From positions 1-64,000 of the forward strand of contig NZ_AUZM01000001.1 of NCBI RefSeq assembly GCF_000478195.2: a stretch of 64,000 bases of DNA. The letters are read 5' to 3'. This DNA is from Lyngbya aestuarii BL J. GTDB lineage: Bacteria; Cyanobacteriota; Cyanobacteriia; Cyanobacteriales; Microcoleaceae. Positions 27,491 through 37,179 of this stretch are shown here, one piece after another (the first letter of the stretch is position 1; each line of letters opens with the position of its first letter). Under the pieces are notes generated by a model. The model worked only from the letters and a program-made list of their open reading frames with translations. It searched no databases and was not told the origin of the DNA. The position numbers were made by a program, and so were the translations under genes.

Positions 27491-29269
27491 TTAGCTGGGG
27501 GAATGATGATATTGCAGTCGATGAAGTTTGGCAAAAAGTCCGTTAAGCTGTAAAAGATGCTGGAGATTGCCTTGTTCAACAACTTGCCCTTGATCGAGTA
27601 CAATGATTTGGTCTGCTTTTTCAATCGTAGACAAACGATGAGCAATCACAATCACAGTGCGGTTATGACTGAAAGTCTCCAATGCTTCTTGGATGAGATG
27701 TTCGGAAATCGTGTCGAGGGCGTTGGTGGCTTCATCAAGAATCAGAATTTCTGGGTTGCGAATAATAGCACGGGCTAAGGCAATTCGTTGTCGCTGACCG
27801 CCAGAGAGTCGAACACCGCGATCGCCAAGTTTGGTATCATAACACTCAGGCAGTTCTAGGATGAACTCATGGGCATTTGCCTGTATGGCGGCTGCAATAA
27901 TTTCGTCTTCAGTAGCATCTAACCGACCATAAGCGATATTGTCTCTAACGGTATTACTAAAAATATAAACATCTTGACTAACAATTGCCATCCGACTACG
28001 CCAGGAGACTAAATCTAATTCTCGTAAGGGGAGATGATCAATGAAAATTTCTCCTTCTGTGACATCATAAAAACGACAAATTAGGTTAATTAAAGTCGAT
28101 TTTCCAGCCCCAGAAGGCCCTACAAATGCAGTTGTTTTTCCACTAGGAATCGAAAGAGAAATATTGTTTAAAGCCGCTTTATCTTGACAATTGTAGTGAA
28201 AACTCACAGAGTCTAAAGAAATAGCTTGCTGTAAACCAGGAAAGGAAACAGAACCGGAGTGAATGTAGGGTTTGTCAGAAGGATCTAAAAAGTACATCAC
28301 ATCATCAACGGAACTACTTAACATTAGCAATTTGACGCGACTCCCCTGTAAGATTTGAACTTGAGGTTGGAGTCGGTAGAGGATTAAGAGAAAGGTTAAC
28401 AAAGCAGGTAAAGTCGTCTGATCTCGCAACAATGCAACGACCATAATACTCAAGACGAGTAAAGCCGACAGCACTTCATAGAGAGGGCCAACAGACCAGG
28501 AAATTAGATCAAGTCTCATAAAAATATCACGGACTTGCTGAGAAGCGTGATCAAATTGTTGTTGTTCGTAGAGTTCTCGCCCAAACGCCCTAATTGTCCT
28601 CATTCCAGCTAACCCTTCATACATCCGCGATCCCAAATTTCCATTGACTTGTACCGCTTGTTGTCCGAGTGCTTTGGCTTTGCGAGTGACAAACTGGATG
28701 ATCAGGGAAATTAAGATAACAATGACACCTACTAATAATGTTAATTGCCAGGACAATAATAGCAATAAAGTCACATAAACAAATGTGGTACAGCTACTAA
28801 CAATTAGGTTAACAAATACTCCTAATGCTTCAATTGTTTGCCAAGTTTCTTTGGCTAATGTATTCAGGAGTTTACCGGAATCTTGAGTCTCTAAGTAGCT
28901 ATAACTCAGACGAAGTAGTTGACTATAAATTTGAGATCGTAATCGATGATTTAAACGAGAGTTCAGCCAAGCTAGAAAAGCAGAATTAGCATAGGCAAGA
29001 GCATTTTTAAAAAGAATACTAATAAAGATAATAACAGGAATAATCGTAATGCGTTGGCTGGAGTGAAAAGAAGTTAAAAGTTGATTCAAAAAATCAATTA
29101 AATGATTTCCACTGATTGCCTGTTCAGAAGATGGGGATAAACTTTGTAAAAAGGGAATAAATAGGCTAATCCCAAATCCTTCTAACAGGGAAGATAGAAT
29201 TCCTAAAGTTATAATAATGGGAATTGCCCAAGGATAAAACTTTATTAGTTTGGCTATTTTTTTGAACAC
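27491..29269 (-). CDS. ABC exporter, fused permease and ATPase (MsbA/HepA-like)
   Basis: 592 residues. Six transmembrane helices occupy about 15-310, followed by an ATPase domain with Walker A GPSGAGKST (about 380), signature LSGGQRQRIALARA, Walker B ILILDEATNALD and switch His in VIVIAHRLST. Homodimeric exporters of this type flip lipids, lipid-linked glycans or peptides. Two GT2 genes upstream in the same direction (30541-29405 and 31679-30516) suggest a glycan or glycolipid substrate, as for the HepA-like exporters of cyanobacteria. Start is GTG, with about 135 bases after the GT2 gene. Confidence 0.92.
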   Translation of the reverse strand: MFKKIAKLIKFYPWAIPIIITLGILSSLLEGFGISLFIPFLQSLSPSSEQAISGNHLIDFLNQLLTSFHSSQRITIIPVIIFISILFKNALAYANSAFLAWLNSRLNHRLRSQIYSQLLRLSYSYLETQDSGKLLNTLAKETWQTIEALGVFVNLIVSSCTTFVYVTLLLLLSWQLTLLVGVIVILISLIIQFVTRKAKALGQQAVQVNGNLGSRMYEGLAGMRTIRAFGRELYEQQQFDHASQQVRDIFMRLDLISWSVGPLYEVLSALLVLSIMVVALLRDQTTLPALLTFLLILYRLQPQVQILQGSRVKLLMLSSSVDDVMYFLDPSDKPYIHSGSVSFPGLQQAISLDSVSFHYNCQDKAALNNISLSIPSGKTTAFVGPSGAGKSTLINLICRFYDVTEGEIFIDHLPLRELDLVSWRSRMAIVSQDVYIFSNTVRDNIAYGRLDATEDEIIAAAIQANAHEFILELPECYDTKLGDRGVRLSGGQRQRIALARAIIRNPEILILDEATNALDTISEHLIQEALETFSHNRTVIVIAHRLSTIEKADQIIVLDQGQVVEQGNLQHLLQLNGLFAKLHRLQYHHSPS

Positions 29270-29404
29270 TTTTTTAAATTAGTCTGAATGAATTAGAGTC
29301 GTATAAAACCAAAATAATAAGGCTACAGATTACGCCTGATGAAACAGGGAATAGACACTTATATACTTGTTATATTGCTTTCCCTGCTTTCTCTGTATTC
29401 CTAT

Positions 29405-30541
29405 TTAGATAAATCTTGTACTATTAAGGTTAAATGTTAATCCCTTAAATCGTATTCTCTCATAGATATTTGAAGGAAGCAACTGACGAATTTTCATCCG
29501 ATAATTCAGAGAATCTTTCGTAATGTGTTTAAATTTTAATTTTTGGGTTGTGTTTGATTTTTTATGATCATCATCAAATCGCGTATGATTCAAGCCTAGA
29601 ATTTGATAAATAATGATTTTTACAAAATTTTTCAAAGTCAGTGTATAGAGGTCATAGCGTAGTAGAATCATCTTTGAATCAAAGTTTAAAGACTGATAAA
29701 GCCAGAAAAAAGCACCTTTAGGATTCTGGTTTCGGCTACTTTGATGCGCTAAATAAACATAAAAATTACCCTGAGACCACTGATACATAGTATCCGGAAT
29801 TTCTGGATATTTTCTTTGAATCGTTTCTAAAACCAATTGATGAGATTTGGCCATAGCGTTGTAATTTCTAGACATACTGTTCGTGACTTGACGATAGCCA
29901 ATTAAAAAATCTTTAACGACTCGTACCTGATAACATTCTGCTATCCGCAAATAAAGATCCCAATCTTCACAACCTTGTGCGTTTTGAACTCTGAGTTGAG
30001 GATCATAAGTTCCTACTTTTTCTAAACAGCTACGACGGATTAAAACTGCACTTGCATTCCCAATAAAGTTGCGATAAAGGAGTTCTTTATATATATCTCC
30101 TTCATATTCAAATCCATGAAATCCACCGATGAAAGTGTCATTTTCATCAATTTCGACTGACCACGCATAAACTAAACCAATTGAAGCCTCTATCTGAATA
30201 CATTGTAGTTGCTTTTCGATATTCTGAGCAGACCAAATATCATCTGCATCAAGGGGGGCAATAAATTCACCTTTAGACTTTTCAATTGCTAAGTTTCGCG
30301 CTGCGGCTACCCCAGAATTAGGTTGTTGAAAGAGTGTCACTCGTTTGTCTTTTTCTGCAAATAATTGGACAATTTTAGCGGTTTGATCTTGGGAACCGTC
30401 ATCAACAACTAAAACTTCAATATTTTTGTAGGTTTGAGCAAGAACAGAGGTTAAAGTTTTAGCGATAAAAGGCTCTGCATTATAAGCCGGAATAATCACT
30501 GATACGAGAGGTTGGTTAGGAGATATTTGAGATCTGTTCAT
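29405..30541 (-). CDS. Family 2 glycosyltransferase (second of a tandem pair)
   Basis: 378 residues with a GT-A domain in the first 230: LVSVIIPAYNAEPFIAKTL, VVDDGSQDQT, APLDADDIW (DxD metal/nucleotide site), and GCEDWDLYLRIAE containing the probable catalytic acidic residue. The C-terminal 140 residues are basic and unassigned. It overlaps the upstream paralogue's 3' end by 26 bases, indicating translational coupling. The close resemblance to that gene (identical DDGSQDQTA, DKRVTL and VLIRRSCLEK blocks) shows a tandem duplication. The sugar cannot be told. Confidence 0.93.
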   Translation of the reverse strand: MNRSQISPNQPLVSVIIPAYNAEPFIAKTLTSVLAQTYKNIEVLVVDDGSQDQTAKIVQLFAEKDKRVTLFQQPNSGVAAARNLAIEKSKGEFIAPLDADDIWSAQNIEKQLQCIQIEASIGLVYAWSVEIDENDTFIGGFHGFEYEGDIYKELLYRNFIGNASAVLIRRSCLEKVGTYDPQLRVQNAQGCEDWDLYLRIAECYQVRVVKDFLIGYRQVTNSMSRNYNAMAKSHQLVLETIQRKYPEIPDTMYQWSQGNFYVYLAHQSSRNQNPKGAFFWLYQSLNFDSKMILLRYDLYTLTLKNFVKIIIYQILGLNHTRFDDDHKKSNTTQKLKFKHITKDSLNYRMKIRQLLPSNIYERIRFKGLTFNLNSTRFI

Positions 30542-31679
30542 GTCTGTTAAAATTTAGAGTTTGCCAGGTTTGAGGGGTTCCTAATAAGAGAGGAAGAATG
30601 TGATGTAAAATTTTCTCAGCAATTACTTTGATATTAGTATTGACTTGTTGCTGAGTCATCTCTTCAATTGTTTTGACAGGACGATTGGACTTAGGATAAC
30701 TAGGTTTTAGTTTGATTAAAAATTGATTTTTGTTCGCGATTTTAGAGAGGATAGGCTGAGTCAGTATCATCAAAATACTTTTCAGGGGAAGAATATACAA
30801 ACCTAACCGCAAAAAAGGTGTAATGCAATCGGTTTTTAAGGCTTTGTACACCCAAAATAGCGTACTCTGATGTTGACCAGTACGACTGCTAGCACTGGCG
30901 AGATACATATAAAAACTACTATTTGATAACTGCTGAATAATAGCAGGCATCTGGGGATATTTTTGGCTGATAGATTCCCAAATTAATTCCCGAGATTTTG
31001 CCATAGAAACGCAATCGCAAGACATACTATGAGAATGTTTACGATAGGCGACTAGAAATTCAGGAACAACTCTAAATTGATAGTGTTCAGCCATCCGCAA
31101 GTAAAGATCCCAATCTTCTCCCCCTTGACCATTTTGTTCTCGGAGTTTAGTATTGTAGCTTCCCGTTTTCTCTAAGCAAGAACGACGGATAAGAACACAA
31201 CTTGCATTCGCAACAAAATCGTGACACAGTAAGGTAACATAGACATCTTCCTCAATTCTTGCTGCTCGAAATCCGCCTGTTAATACATCGTTTTCATCAA
31301 TATCAACTGTCCAGGAATAAACTAATCCTACAGAGGGTTTAGACGTAAGAAAACACTGGACTTGCTTTTCAATATTTTGAGGATACCAAATATCATCTGC
31401 ATCAATGGGCGCAATAAATTCTCCCTTTGATTGTTCAATTCCTAAATTTCGAGCGGCTGCAACGCCTAAATTGAGCTGTTGAAGTAGCGTAACTCGTTTG
31501 TCTTGTTGAGCAAATCTTTGTACAATTTCTGCCGTTTGGTCTTGGGAACCATCATCAACGACGATGACTTCGAGATTTGTGTAGGTTTGACAGAGGACGG
31601 ACTCTAGAGTTCGACTAATAAACGCTTGCGCGTTGTAGGACGGGATAACAACGGAAACTAGGGGAAAATGATTGGACAT
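30516..31679 (-). CDS. Family 2 glycosyltransferase (first of a tandem pair)
   Basis: 387 residues, paralogue of the next gene: LVSVVIPSYNAQAFISRTL, VVDDGSQDQT, APIDADDIW and GGEDWDLYLRMAE in the GT-A domain, followed by a divergent C-terminal tail. The tail conserves KRFL-like basic/hydrophobic stretches that may contact the membrane. The ATG lies just after a possible broken small gene (31687-32129). With the following GT2 and ABC exporter it makes a leftward glycan-synthesis and export unit. Confidence 0.93.
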   Translation of the reverse strand: MSNHFPLVSVVIPSYNAQAFISRTLESVLCQTYTNLEVIVVDDGSQDQTAEIVQRFAQQDKRVTLLQQLNLGVAAARNLGIEQSKGEFIAPIDADDIWYPQNIEKQVQCFLTSKPSVGLVYSWTVDIDENDVLTGGFRAARIEEDVYVTLLCHDFVANASCVLIRRSCLEKTGSYNTKLREQNGQGGEDWDLYLRMAEHYQFRVVPEFLVAYRKHSHSMSCDCVSMAKSRELIWESISQKYPQMPAIIQQLSNSSFYMYLASASSRTGQHQSTLFWVYKALKTDCITPFLRLGLYILPLKSILMILTQPILSKIANKNQFLIKLKPSYPKSNRPVKTIEEMTQQQVNTNIKVIAEKILHHILPLLLGTPQTWQTLNFNRHEQISNIS

Positions 31680-31686
31680 TCGATTT

Positions 31687-32129
31687 TCATAACAAGTTTT
31701 TTAATGAAATAGTGCATCCTGGTTTTTGAAGCTTGTAGAACGTTTGGGTATCAGGTTCCACTGACAAGCCTGGCACATCAGGAAGAATGGATACTTCTTC
31801 TATCAAAAAAAACTGTTCTACAATTTCAGGTATAACATTGATTATTTTGATTGGGTAGAATCAGTCTGGGATTTTACAAACTTTTTATATAACTGATATA
31901 AATATGAATATGGATCGAGAGTTAGTTCTTTCTTCTCCGGTTCCTGAAACCCATAACATAGAGTTATAGGAGGGGAATAGAGGGGGAGATGATTTTGATT
32001 TGTTTTTGGGAGGATTGATTCAATATTTAGGACGGGTATCGTTTTATTAAATGAGTTGGGAAAAATTATTAATCTGAGAAAATAACCTAACCAGCCAGAG
32101 GAAAGACTACTATTTTCAGATTCAGTCAA
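31687..32129 (-). pseudogene. Possible frameshifted small gene upstream of the GT2 pair
   Basis: A 95-codon frame (32129-31842, TTG start, no clear family) ends DSTQSK-stop. One base over, an open frame continues from there for about 55 codons (KIINVIPEIVEQFFLIEEVSI to ISLKNLL) and stops at 31689-31687, eight bases before the GT2 start. An A-run (TCAAAATAA) at the junction could be the slip point. The two halves may equally be unrelated chance frames in AT-rich DNA. Confidence 0.3.
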
Positions 32130-32195
32130 AGTGCCATAGCTATAAATTTATGCTTAAATAAACTAGAGCAATTTTTAGTTAATTTTGTTAGATTA

Positions 32196-33218
32196 ATGTC
32201 TAAACATCCTCAGTCAATGTGGCGACAGCTTAATACATCAACGCTTCTGCGTTTTTTATTACTATTTATTTGCGGTTGGGCAATCATTCAGTTGATTAAT
32301 TACTTTTATTCTGTGATTGTAATTTTTACAATTTCGGGGACGTTGGCAGCTTTACTCAATTATCCAGTTCAAAAGGTTTCTCGTTATATTCACCGAGGTT
32401 TTGCAATCGCAATTGTCTGTACAACAGCTTTTGGATTATTAATAGGTTTAATTGCCGTTTTAGGAATAGAGGTTATTAATCAAGGACAAGGATTTGTGAC
32501 CAGTTTACTTGATTTTGTTCAAGATTCTGATGTTAATCCAGTCGAAAATTTTTTAGATTCTATTAATATTGAAAAGATGATTCAAGCCTTACAAGCCGGA
32601 CTTTTAACGGGTTTGGGTTTTGTTCAAGGTGCTTTTTCTAACTTTTTGAGTTTAATTTTTATTATTGTAATTTGTGTTTATATGCTGATTGATGGGATTA
32701 AGATTTGGTCAGCTTGCTTAAAAATAGTACCAATTCAAATTCGATATCGCTTTTCTTTAACGGTTCAAAAAAGTTTTATTGGTTTTTTTCGCGCTCAGTT
32801 TTTATTAGTGCTATTTTTATCAACTTCTGGGTTTATTGCTTTTAAAATTCTCGGAGTTCAATATGCTTTATTTCTCAGTATTATTTTAGGCTTAATTGAT
32901 GTGATTCCAGGCGTTGGTGGAACATTATGTGTCATTATTGTGAGTTTATTAGTCTTTCTCTCTGAAGGAGTTTGGATGGCGATTAAAGTATTAATTGCCG
33001 CAACAATTGTACAGCAAATTCAAGATAACCTGATCTCTCCTAAATTGATGAAAGACAACTTAAATATTAACCCAGTGTTTCTTTTTTTTGCTTTATTTGT
33101 CGGCGAAAAAATTGCAGGTATTTTAGGAATATTTCTCTCAATTCCCATCGCTGGAATGCTGATTAGCTGGTTTAGTGAACCGAAAGATCAAGACATTCTC
33201 TTGGAAGAACATCAGTAA
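32196..33218 (+). CDS. AI-2E family (UPF0118) permease
   Basis: 340 residues with the family layout: two N-terminal helices (about 15-60), a third near 70-95, a soluble loop (about 95-150), then five helices to 325. The conserved C-terminal block is present (LIDVIPGVGGTLCVIIVSLLV, QIQDNLISPKLM, GEKIAGILGIFLSIPIAGM). Members have been linked to AI-2 export, Na+/H+ antiport or other small-molecule export, so the substrate is open. The PxxG/QxxxNxxxxP motifs are intact. It diverges from the small frame at 32129. Confidence 0.92.
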   Translation: MSKHPQSMWRQLNTSTLLRFLLLFICGWAIIQLINYFYSVIVIFTISGTLAALLNYPVQKVSRYIHRGFAIAIVCTTAFGLLIGLIAVLGIEVINQGQGFVTSLLDFVQDSDVNPVENFLDSINIEKMIQALQAGLLTGLGFVQGAFSNFLSLIFIIVICVYMLIDGIKIWSACLKIVPIQIRYRFSLTVQKSFIGFFRAQFLLVLFLSTSGFIAFKILGVQYALFLSIILGLIDVIPGVGGTLCVIIVSLLVFLSEGVWMAIKVLIAATIVQQIQDNLISPKLMKDNLNINPVFLFFALFVGEKIAGILGIFLSIPIAGMLISWFSEPKDQDILLEEHQ

Positions 33219-33222
33219 CTTT

Positions 33223-33546
33223 TTATTCACTGGTTTCTTTTTGAGGACGGGAAAATAATGCTCGAAACCAACTCGCTTTACTGAGACTATTTCCCCAAAT
33301 CACAATTCCTGTAATCAACATAAATAGCAACCCCAACCCATTTAAAAGAACATAAATCGGTTCGAGTTGCTTTCCGAGATATTCTCCCTCGTGAATCACC
33401 ATTAAAAAGTGAACTTGATCTCTCGACAAACCGAACCAACTTTTTCCTAAACGATAAGCTACACCTGTCGTTGCAGTAATCAAAAACGGCAGAATAATAA
33501 TCGGTGCGAGTTGGCGATGAAATTGACGAAGGCTACGGAGATTCAT
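33223..33546 (-). CDS. Small PepSY-associated TM protein
   Basis: 107 residues: LRSLRQFHRQLAPIIILPFLITATTGVAYRLGKSW is the typical N-terminal helix of PepSY_TM proteins (H-R-x-x-A/G and TGxxYR). A second helix (about 63-84, VLLNGLGLLFMLITGIVIWG) and a polar periplasmic loop with HEGEYLG follow. Short two-helix forms are frequent in cyanobacteria and of unknown function. It ends five bases after the convergent AI-2E gene and starts 36 bases downstream of the large gene at 33582, so it may share that gene's transcript. Confidence 0.85.
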   Translation of the reverse strand: MNLRSLRQFHRQLAPIIILPFLITATTGVAYRLGKSWFGLSRDQVHFLMVIHEGEYLGKQLEPIYVLLNGLGLLFMLITGIVIWGNSLSKASWFRALFSRPQKETSE

Positions 33547-33581
33547 AGGATATCTGTTAACAAAATACTCTCATTCTGAGT

Positions 33582-35879
33582 TTATCGAATATCTGAGACT
33601 TTGTTAACGGTAATCGGTTTATTCAACTCTACAGAATCATTATAGGGTTGAGAAGGGGTTTGAGGTTGAAGGACTGGAGGTTGGGGTTCGGGTTGATAGG
33701 GTTGGCTATTGTAATCTTGATCACTATCATAATTATCGTACCCATCATTATAATTCCCATAGTCGTTGTAACCACTAGAACGAGGAGGTTCAGGTTCGCT
33801 TGGAGGTGGGTTTAGCCATTCTTCCCAAGTTTGAATTTGAGGTTGAGCAGCATTGTAGGCATTGGTACCGTAAGGAATTTTCTTCAACGTGGCGATCGCC
33901 GCAGGTAAATCATAAACCGACTCATCCAAACCAATTTCTAATATTTCCTGACTCCATTGACCAATTAAATTATCCGCCCGTCCTCGCCAAGAACTCGAAG
34001 GAGACACTTGAGAGGCTAATTGAATTGCTTTTACATAGCTTTCGACAGTACCACTGGCGGCGATATTTTCTGCATTTTGAACATTTTTAGTATCTTGAAG
34101 TTCAGCTTTCCATTCATCAACCTTCATTTTGGCTTCAGGATAAAGCACAATTCCGGGTTTAATTTGTTCAGCAACAGAAATCGCTCGGGCTAAATCTCCA
34201 TCGGAAGCAATTTGAACGGCTCGATCTAAAATAGGTTGATATTCTAAACGTTGGCTTCGTTCTGTCCACTCAGAAATCCGATCTTGAGCTTCATCATAAA
34301 GCGCCCGTCCTTGGCCAATTTGTTTGGCTTGAGATATGGCTTCTTTGAGAGATTTTACATCTCCAAAACTGGCGAGTTGATCAGCATTTTCTAATAAAGG
34401 ACGATCTTCAATTTCTTCAATTTTCTGAGTCCACCGAACCATCTGAACCTGTGCATCTTCGCCCCGAGGATTAGAGGTCGGAATACTTCTGAGTTCAGCA
34501 ACCGCAGCTTTTAAGTCTTTGACGGCGCCTGAACGGGCTAATTTCCGAGCTTTTTCTAAAGTCGCAACATCAATAATTGCTTGTTGCCAGTTGCGAATAT
34601 ATTGTTGAGCTTTATTATGAAAAGGACGACCTCGGCTGATTTGTCGAGCTTGAGCGATCGCATCTTTCAAGCCTTCAGCCGTATCCAAAGACGCGGGAAT
34701 ATGAGCGCGAGACAAGACGATAAAATCTTCGATCTCTCGATCCAATTTTGCTCGTTTAGGGATTTGCTGCGCCATACTAATCGAACGTTGCCAATCTCCT
34801 GATTTTAAATTATCTTCTGCGAGTTTCAGAGCGATTTTGCTGTATTCTGTAATATCTTTGGTGGCGCGATCATACAGATAGCTTTCTGAGCCAATGACTT
34901 CCACTTCTTTGATCGCTGTCAGGATATTATCAAACCCTCCTTCTTCTGCCGTTCGACGGGCGGCTGCCAATTTTTTGCTTTCTTCTCGAACAATTTGCAC
35001 AAAATCGGTGAGTTCTTGATATTTTGTCGTTTCCCAATATTGATTTCCGATATTCAGTAAACGACTGGCTTCCCGAAAAGCTAAATTCGTCTGTTCTTGG
35101 CGCAAATGATCTTCAGCTTTGCGATAAATTTCTTCAGCGTCTTTCCAGGTCAAATTCCATTCTTTAATCCGTTCTTCTACTTTCGCTAATGCGGGAGTAT
35201 CTTTAGGAACTTGGCGAGCGCTGTTGATCGCTTTTTTGAGTTCACCTGCTTGATACAAGTTTTCACTCACGTCTAAAATATCCATCGACCATTGTTCAAT
35301 CCGACGGTTAATTTCTGGACGCAAGGGGTGAGTTTTCGACAAACTATCGATCAATTCAATCGCTACCAACAAATCCGCCACCGTTTCTTTTTTGGCGGCG
35401 GTTTCTGCACAGTAAAGACGCAAGGAAGCCGAAGCAATTGGCCAGAAGATTTTCGGACAATTGGGTAACGACGGCGATCGCAATAGCATTGAACTGGCAA
35501 AATATCCGACTCCTCCTGGCGTGACAATCATCAACACCAACCACAAAGGCGTTAGCTTGAGTAACAACTTTCCCTTAGACGGTTTGGGTGTCGGGGGTGG
35601 CGGTGTCGGAATGGGTTCAGCCGGAGGAATCGTCAAAGTTGGCGGAATCACTTTTTGCGGAATCACTTTTTGCGGTTCGGGGTCTGGTTCGGGGTCTGGT
35701 TTTGGCGTTTGAGTTGATTTTTCCTCAACCCCCGACTCCAACAACGCCCGCAACTCCTTAAGTCGTTCAGCGCGACTTTTCCGCAGCGACGAGTGTTGTG
35801 CGGATAATTGAGGATCTTTTTCTGGTTGCGCGGATAATCGTTCTATCCAACGGCTTTGTTTGTTGTGCTTTTCACTCAT
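33582..35879 (-). CDS. Large membrane-anchored repeat protein
   Basis: 765 residues, not assigned to a family I can name, though similar cyanobacterial proteins are often labelled chromosome segregation ATPase without a P-loop; none is visible here. Layout: charged N-terminus (1-60), a Pro-rich stretch with a duplicated KVIP and acidic DPEP repeats (60-100), one hydrophobic helix (about 109-131), then about ten helical repeats (about 140-680) of the form A-x-x-I-x-x-G-R-x-L-Y-x-E-A-Q-x-x-I-x-x-W. The tail is Tyr/Asp/Gln/Pro-rich. The repeats look TPR/Sel1-like and periplasmic. Confidence 0.85.
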   Translation of the reverse strand: MSEKHNKQSRWIERLSAQPEKDPQLSAQHSSLRKSRAERLKELRALLESGVEEKSTQTPKPDPEPDPEPQKVIPQKVIPPTLTIPPAEPIPTPPPPTPKPSKGKLLLKLTPLWLVLMIVTPGGVGYFASSMLLRSPSLPNCPKIFWPIASASLRLYCAETAAKKETVADLLVAIELIDSLSKTHPLRPEINRRIEQWSMDILDVSENLYQAGELKKAINSARQVPKDTPALAKVEERIKEWNLTWKDAEEIYRKAEDHLRQEQTNLAFREASRLLNIGNQYWETTKYQELTDFVQIVREESKKLAAARRTAEEGGFDNILTAIKEVEVIGSESYLYDRATKDITEYSKIALKLAEDNLKSGDWQRSISMAQQIPKRAKLDREIEDFIVLSRAHIPASLDTAEGLKDAIAQARQISRGRPFHNKAQQYIRNWQQAIIDVATLEKARKLARSGAVKDLKAAVAELRSIPTSNPRGEDAQVQMVRWTQKIEEIEDRPLLENADQLASFGDVKSLKEAISQAKQIGQGRALYDEAQDRISEWTERSQRLEYQPILDRAVQIASDGDLARAISVAEQIKPGIVLYPEAKMKVDEWKAELQDTKNVQNAENIAASGTVESYVKAIQLASQVSPSSSWRGRADNLIGQWSQEILEIGLDESVYDLPAAIATLKKIPYGTNAYNAAQPQIQTWEEWLNPPPSEPEPPRSSGYNDYGNYNDGYDNYDSDQDYNSQPYQPEPQPPVLQPQTPSQPYNDSVELNKPITVNKVSDIR

Positions 35880-36133
35880 AGGTACGCTAACCCAAAACAG
35901 CTCTCACCACACACACGCCTGACTCCCGACCCAACAGTAGAAGTCGGGGCGATCATCTACCGTAAGATGAAGGGGGAGAGAGGTTCAAGCTCAGAGTATA
36001 GCGGCCATTGGTAGACAACCGCTCTAACTCGATAATTCCGATGCTCTCTGACTCCCCCATCCTGGTTTGGCATGACCAGGGTTTTAAGTTTAATCTCGAT
36101 CCGATCACAATATGCAACTTTATCAAGCTGCCA

Positions 36134-37066
36134 TCAAAATAGGATCGATCTTTTCCGAATCTTAGGTGAATCGGTTCGCGATCGCAACTCCTCAATCAAT
36201 TGAGAGAGATGATCACAATTGGCTTGATAGACTTCCCCGCAAAATTCACACGTAGCCTTGGCGCCGTTGTCTTTTTCGATCATGTCTTGCAGTTCCGCCT
36301 CTCCAAAGATTTTTAAAGCCCCCAAGAGCCGTTCAAAGGAACAGCTACAATCAAAACGGACAATTTGCGCGGTCGGTAGAATCTTTAAGCCCATGTCTCC
36401 TAACAAATGTTGGAAAATGTCGGGTAGAGTATGACGCTGACGTAGTAAGGGAGTAAACCCTGATAATTTTTCTACACGAGATTCTAGGGTCTTTACTAAT
36501 TCTTCATCGGTTGCGGCTTTGGGCAGGACTTGTAGTAATATTCCTCCTGCGGCTTGGACGCCATCACTATCGACAAACACCCCCAAGACTAAAGCAGAAG
36601 GGGTTTGATCGGAGTTGAGAATATAGTAAGTTAAATCGTCGCCGATTTCACCGGAAATTAATTCCACGGTACTCGAATAAGGGTAGCCATAGCCTTCATC
36701 GCGCACCACATGAACAAACCCATTGTGACCAACAGCGTCCCCAACATCAAGTTTTCCTTTTGCCTTGAATCGAGGTTCGACATCAGGATTTTCGACATAC
36801 CCTCGGACAGTACCATCTAACCCGGCATCAACGAAGATTCGACCGAGGGGGCCGTCTCCTTTGATTTGAATGTTGACTCTCGATTCCGGTTGCTTCATAC
36901 TCGAAGCGAATAATAATCCTGCTGCCATTGTGCGACCTAGCGCGGCTGTCGCAACAGGGGAAAGTTGGTGGCGTTGTCTGGCCTCTTCGGTTAAGCGGGT
37001 AGTAATGACTCCCACCGCACGAATTCCATCGGACGCCGCCGTAGCGCGAATCAGTTGATCAGCCAT
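36134..37066 (-). CDS. hslO: Redox-regulated chaperone Hsp33
   Basis: 310 residues. Hsp33 holds unfolding proteins during oxidative stress. The N-terminal domain (ADQLIRATAASDGIRAVGVITTRLTEEARQRH...PVATAALGRTMAAG) is typical. The C-terminal redox switch has the four zinc cysteines CSC (about 241-243) and CEFC (about 272-275), so oxidation should release zinc and activate it. The tail is slightly longer than usual, with RTDSPKIRKRS. The tnpB-type insertion begins about 110 bases upstream of its start, so its upstream region may have been altered. Confidence 0.96.
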   Translation of the reverse strand: MADQLIRATAASDGIRAVGVITTRLTEEARQRHQLSPVATAALGRTMAAGLLFASSMKQPESRVNIQIKGDGPLGRIFVDAGLDGTVRGYVENPDVEPRFKAKGKLDVGDAVGHNGFVHVVRDEGYGYPYSSTVELISGEIGDDLTYYILNSDQTPSALVLGVFVDSDGVQAAGGILLQVLPKAATDEELVKTLESRVEKLSGFTPLLRQRHTLPDIFQHLLGDMGLKILPTAQIVRFDCSCSFERLLGALKIFGEAELQDMIEKDNGAKATCEFCGEVYQANCDHLSQLIEELRSRTDSPKIRKRSILF

Positions 37067-37179
37067 GCTTACATTTCTTTACACTGCCTATTCTTCACTA
37101 TTGTAGTTTTTTCTGAGGTCTTGGCTGAGGTCGAGTGCGATTGGCTCCGCCTGTGACGCAGCGCGCGTCAATCGCTTAC

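Noticed and set aside
35953-36195. 80-codon minus-strand frame overlapping the hslO 3' end
   Set aside because: It overlaps hslO in another register, with no domain or start signal.
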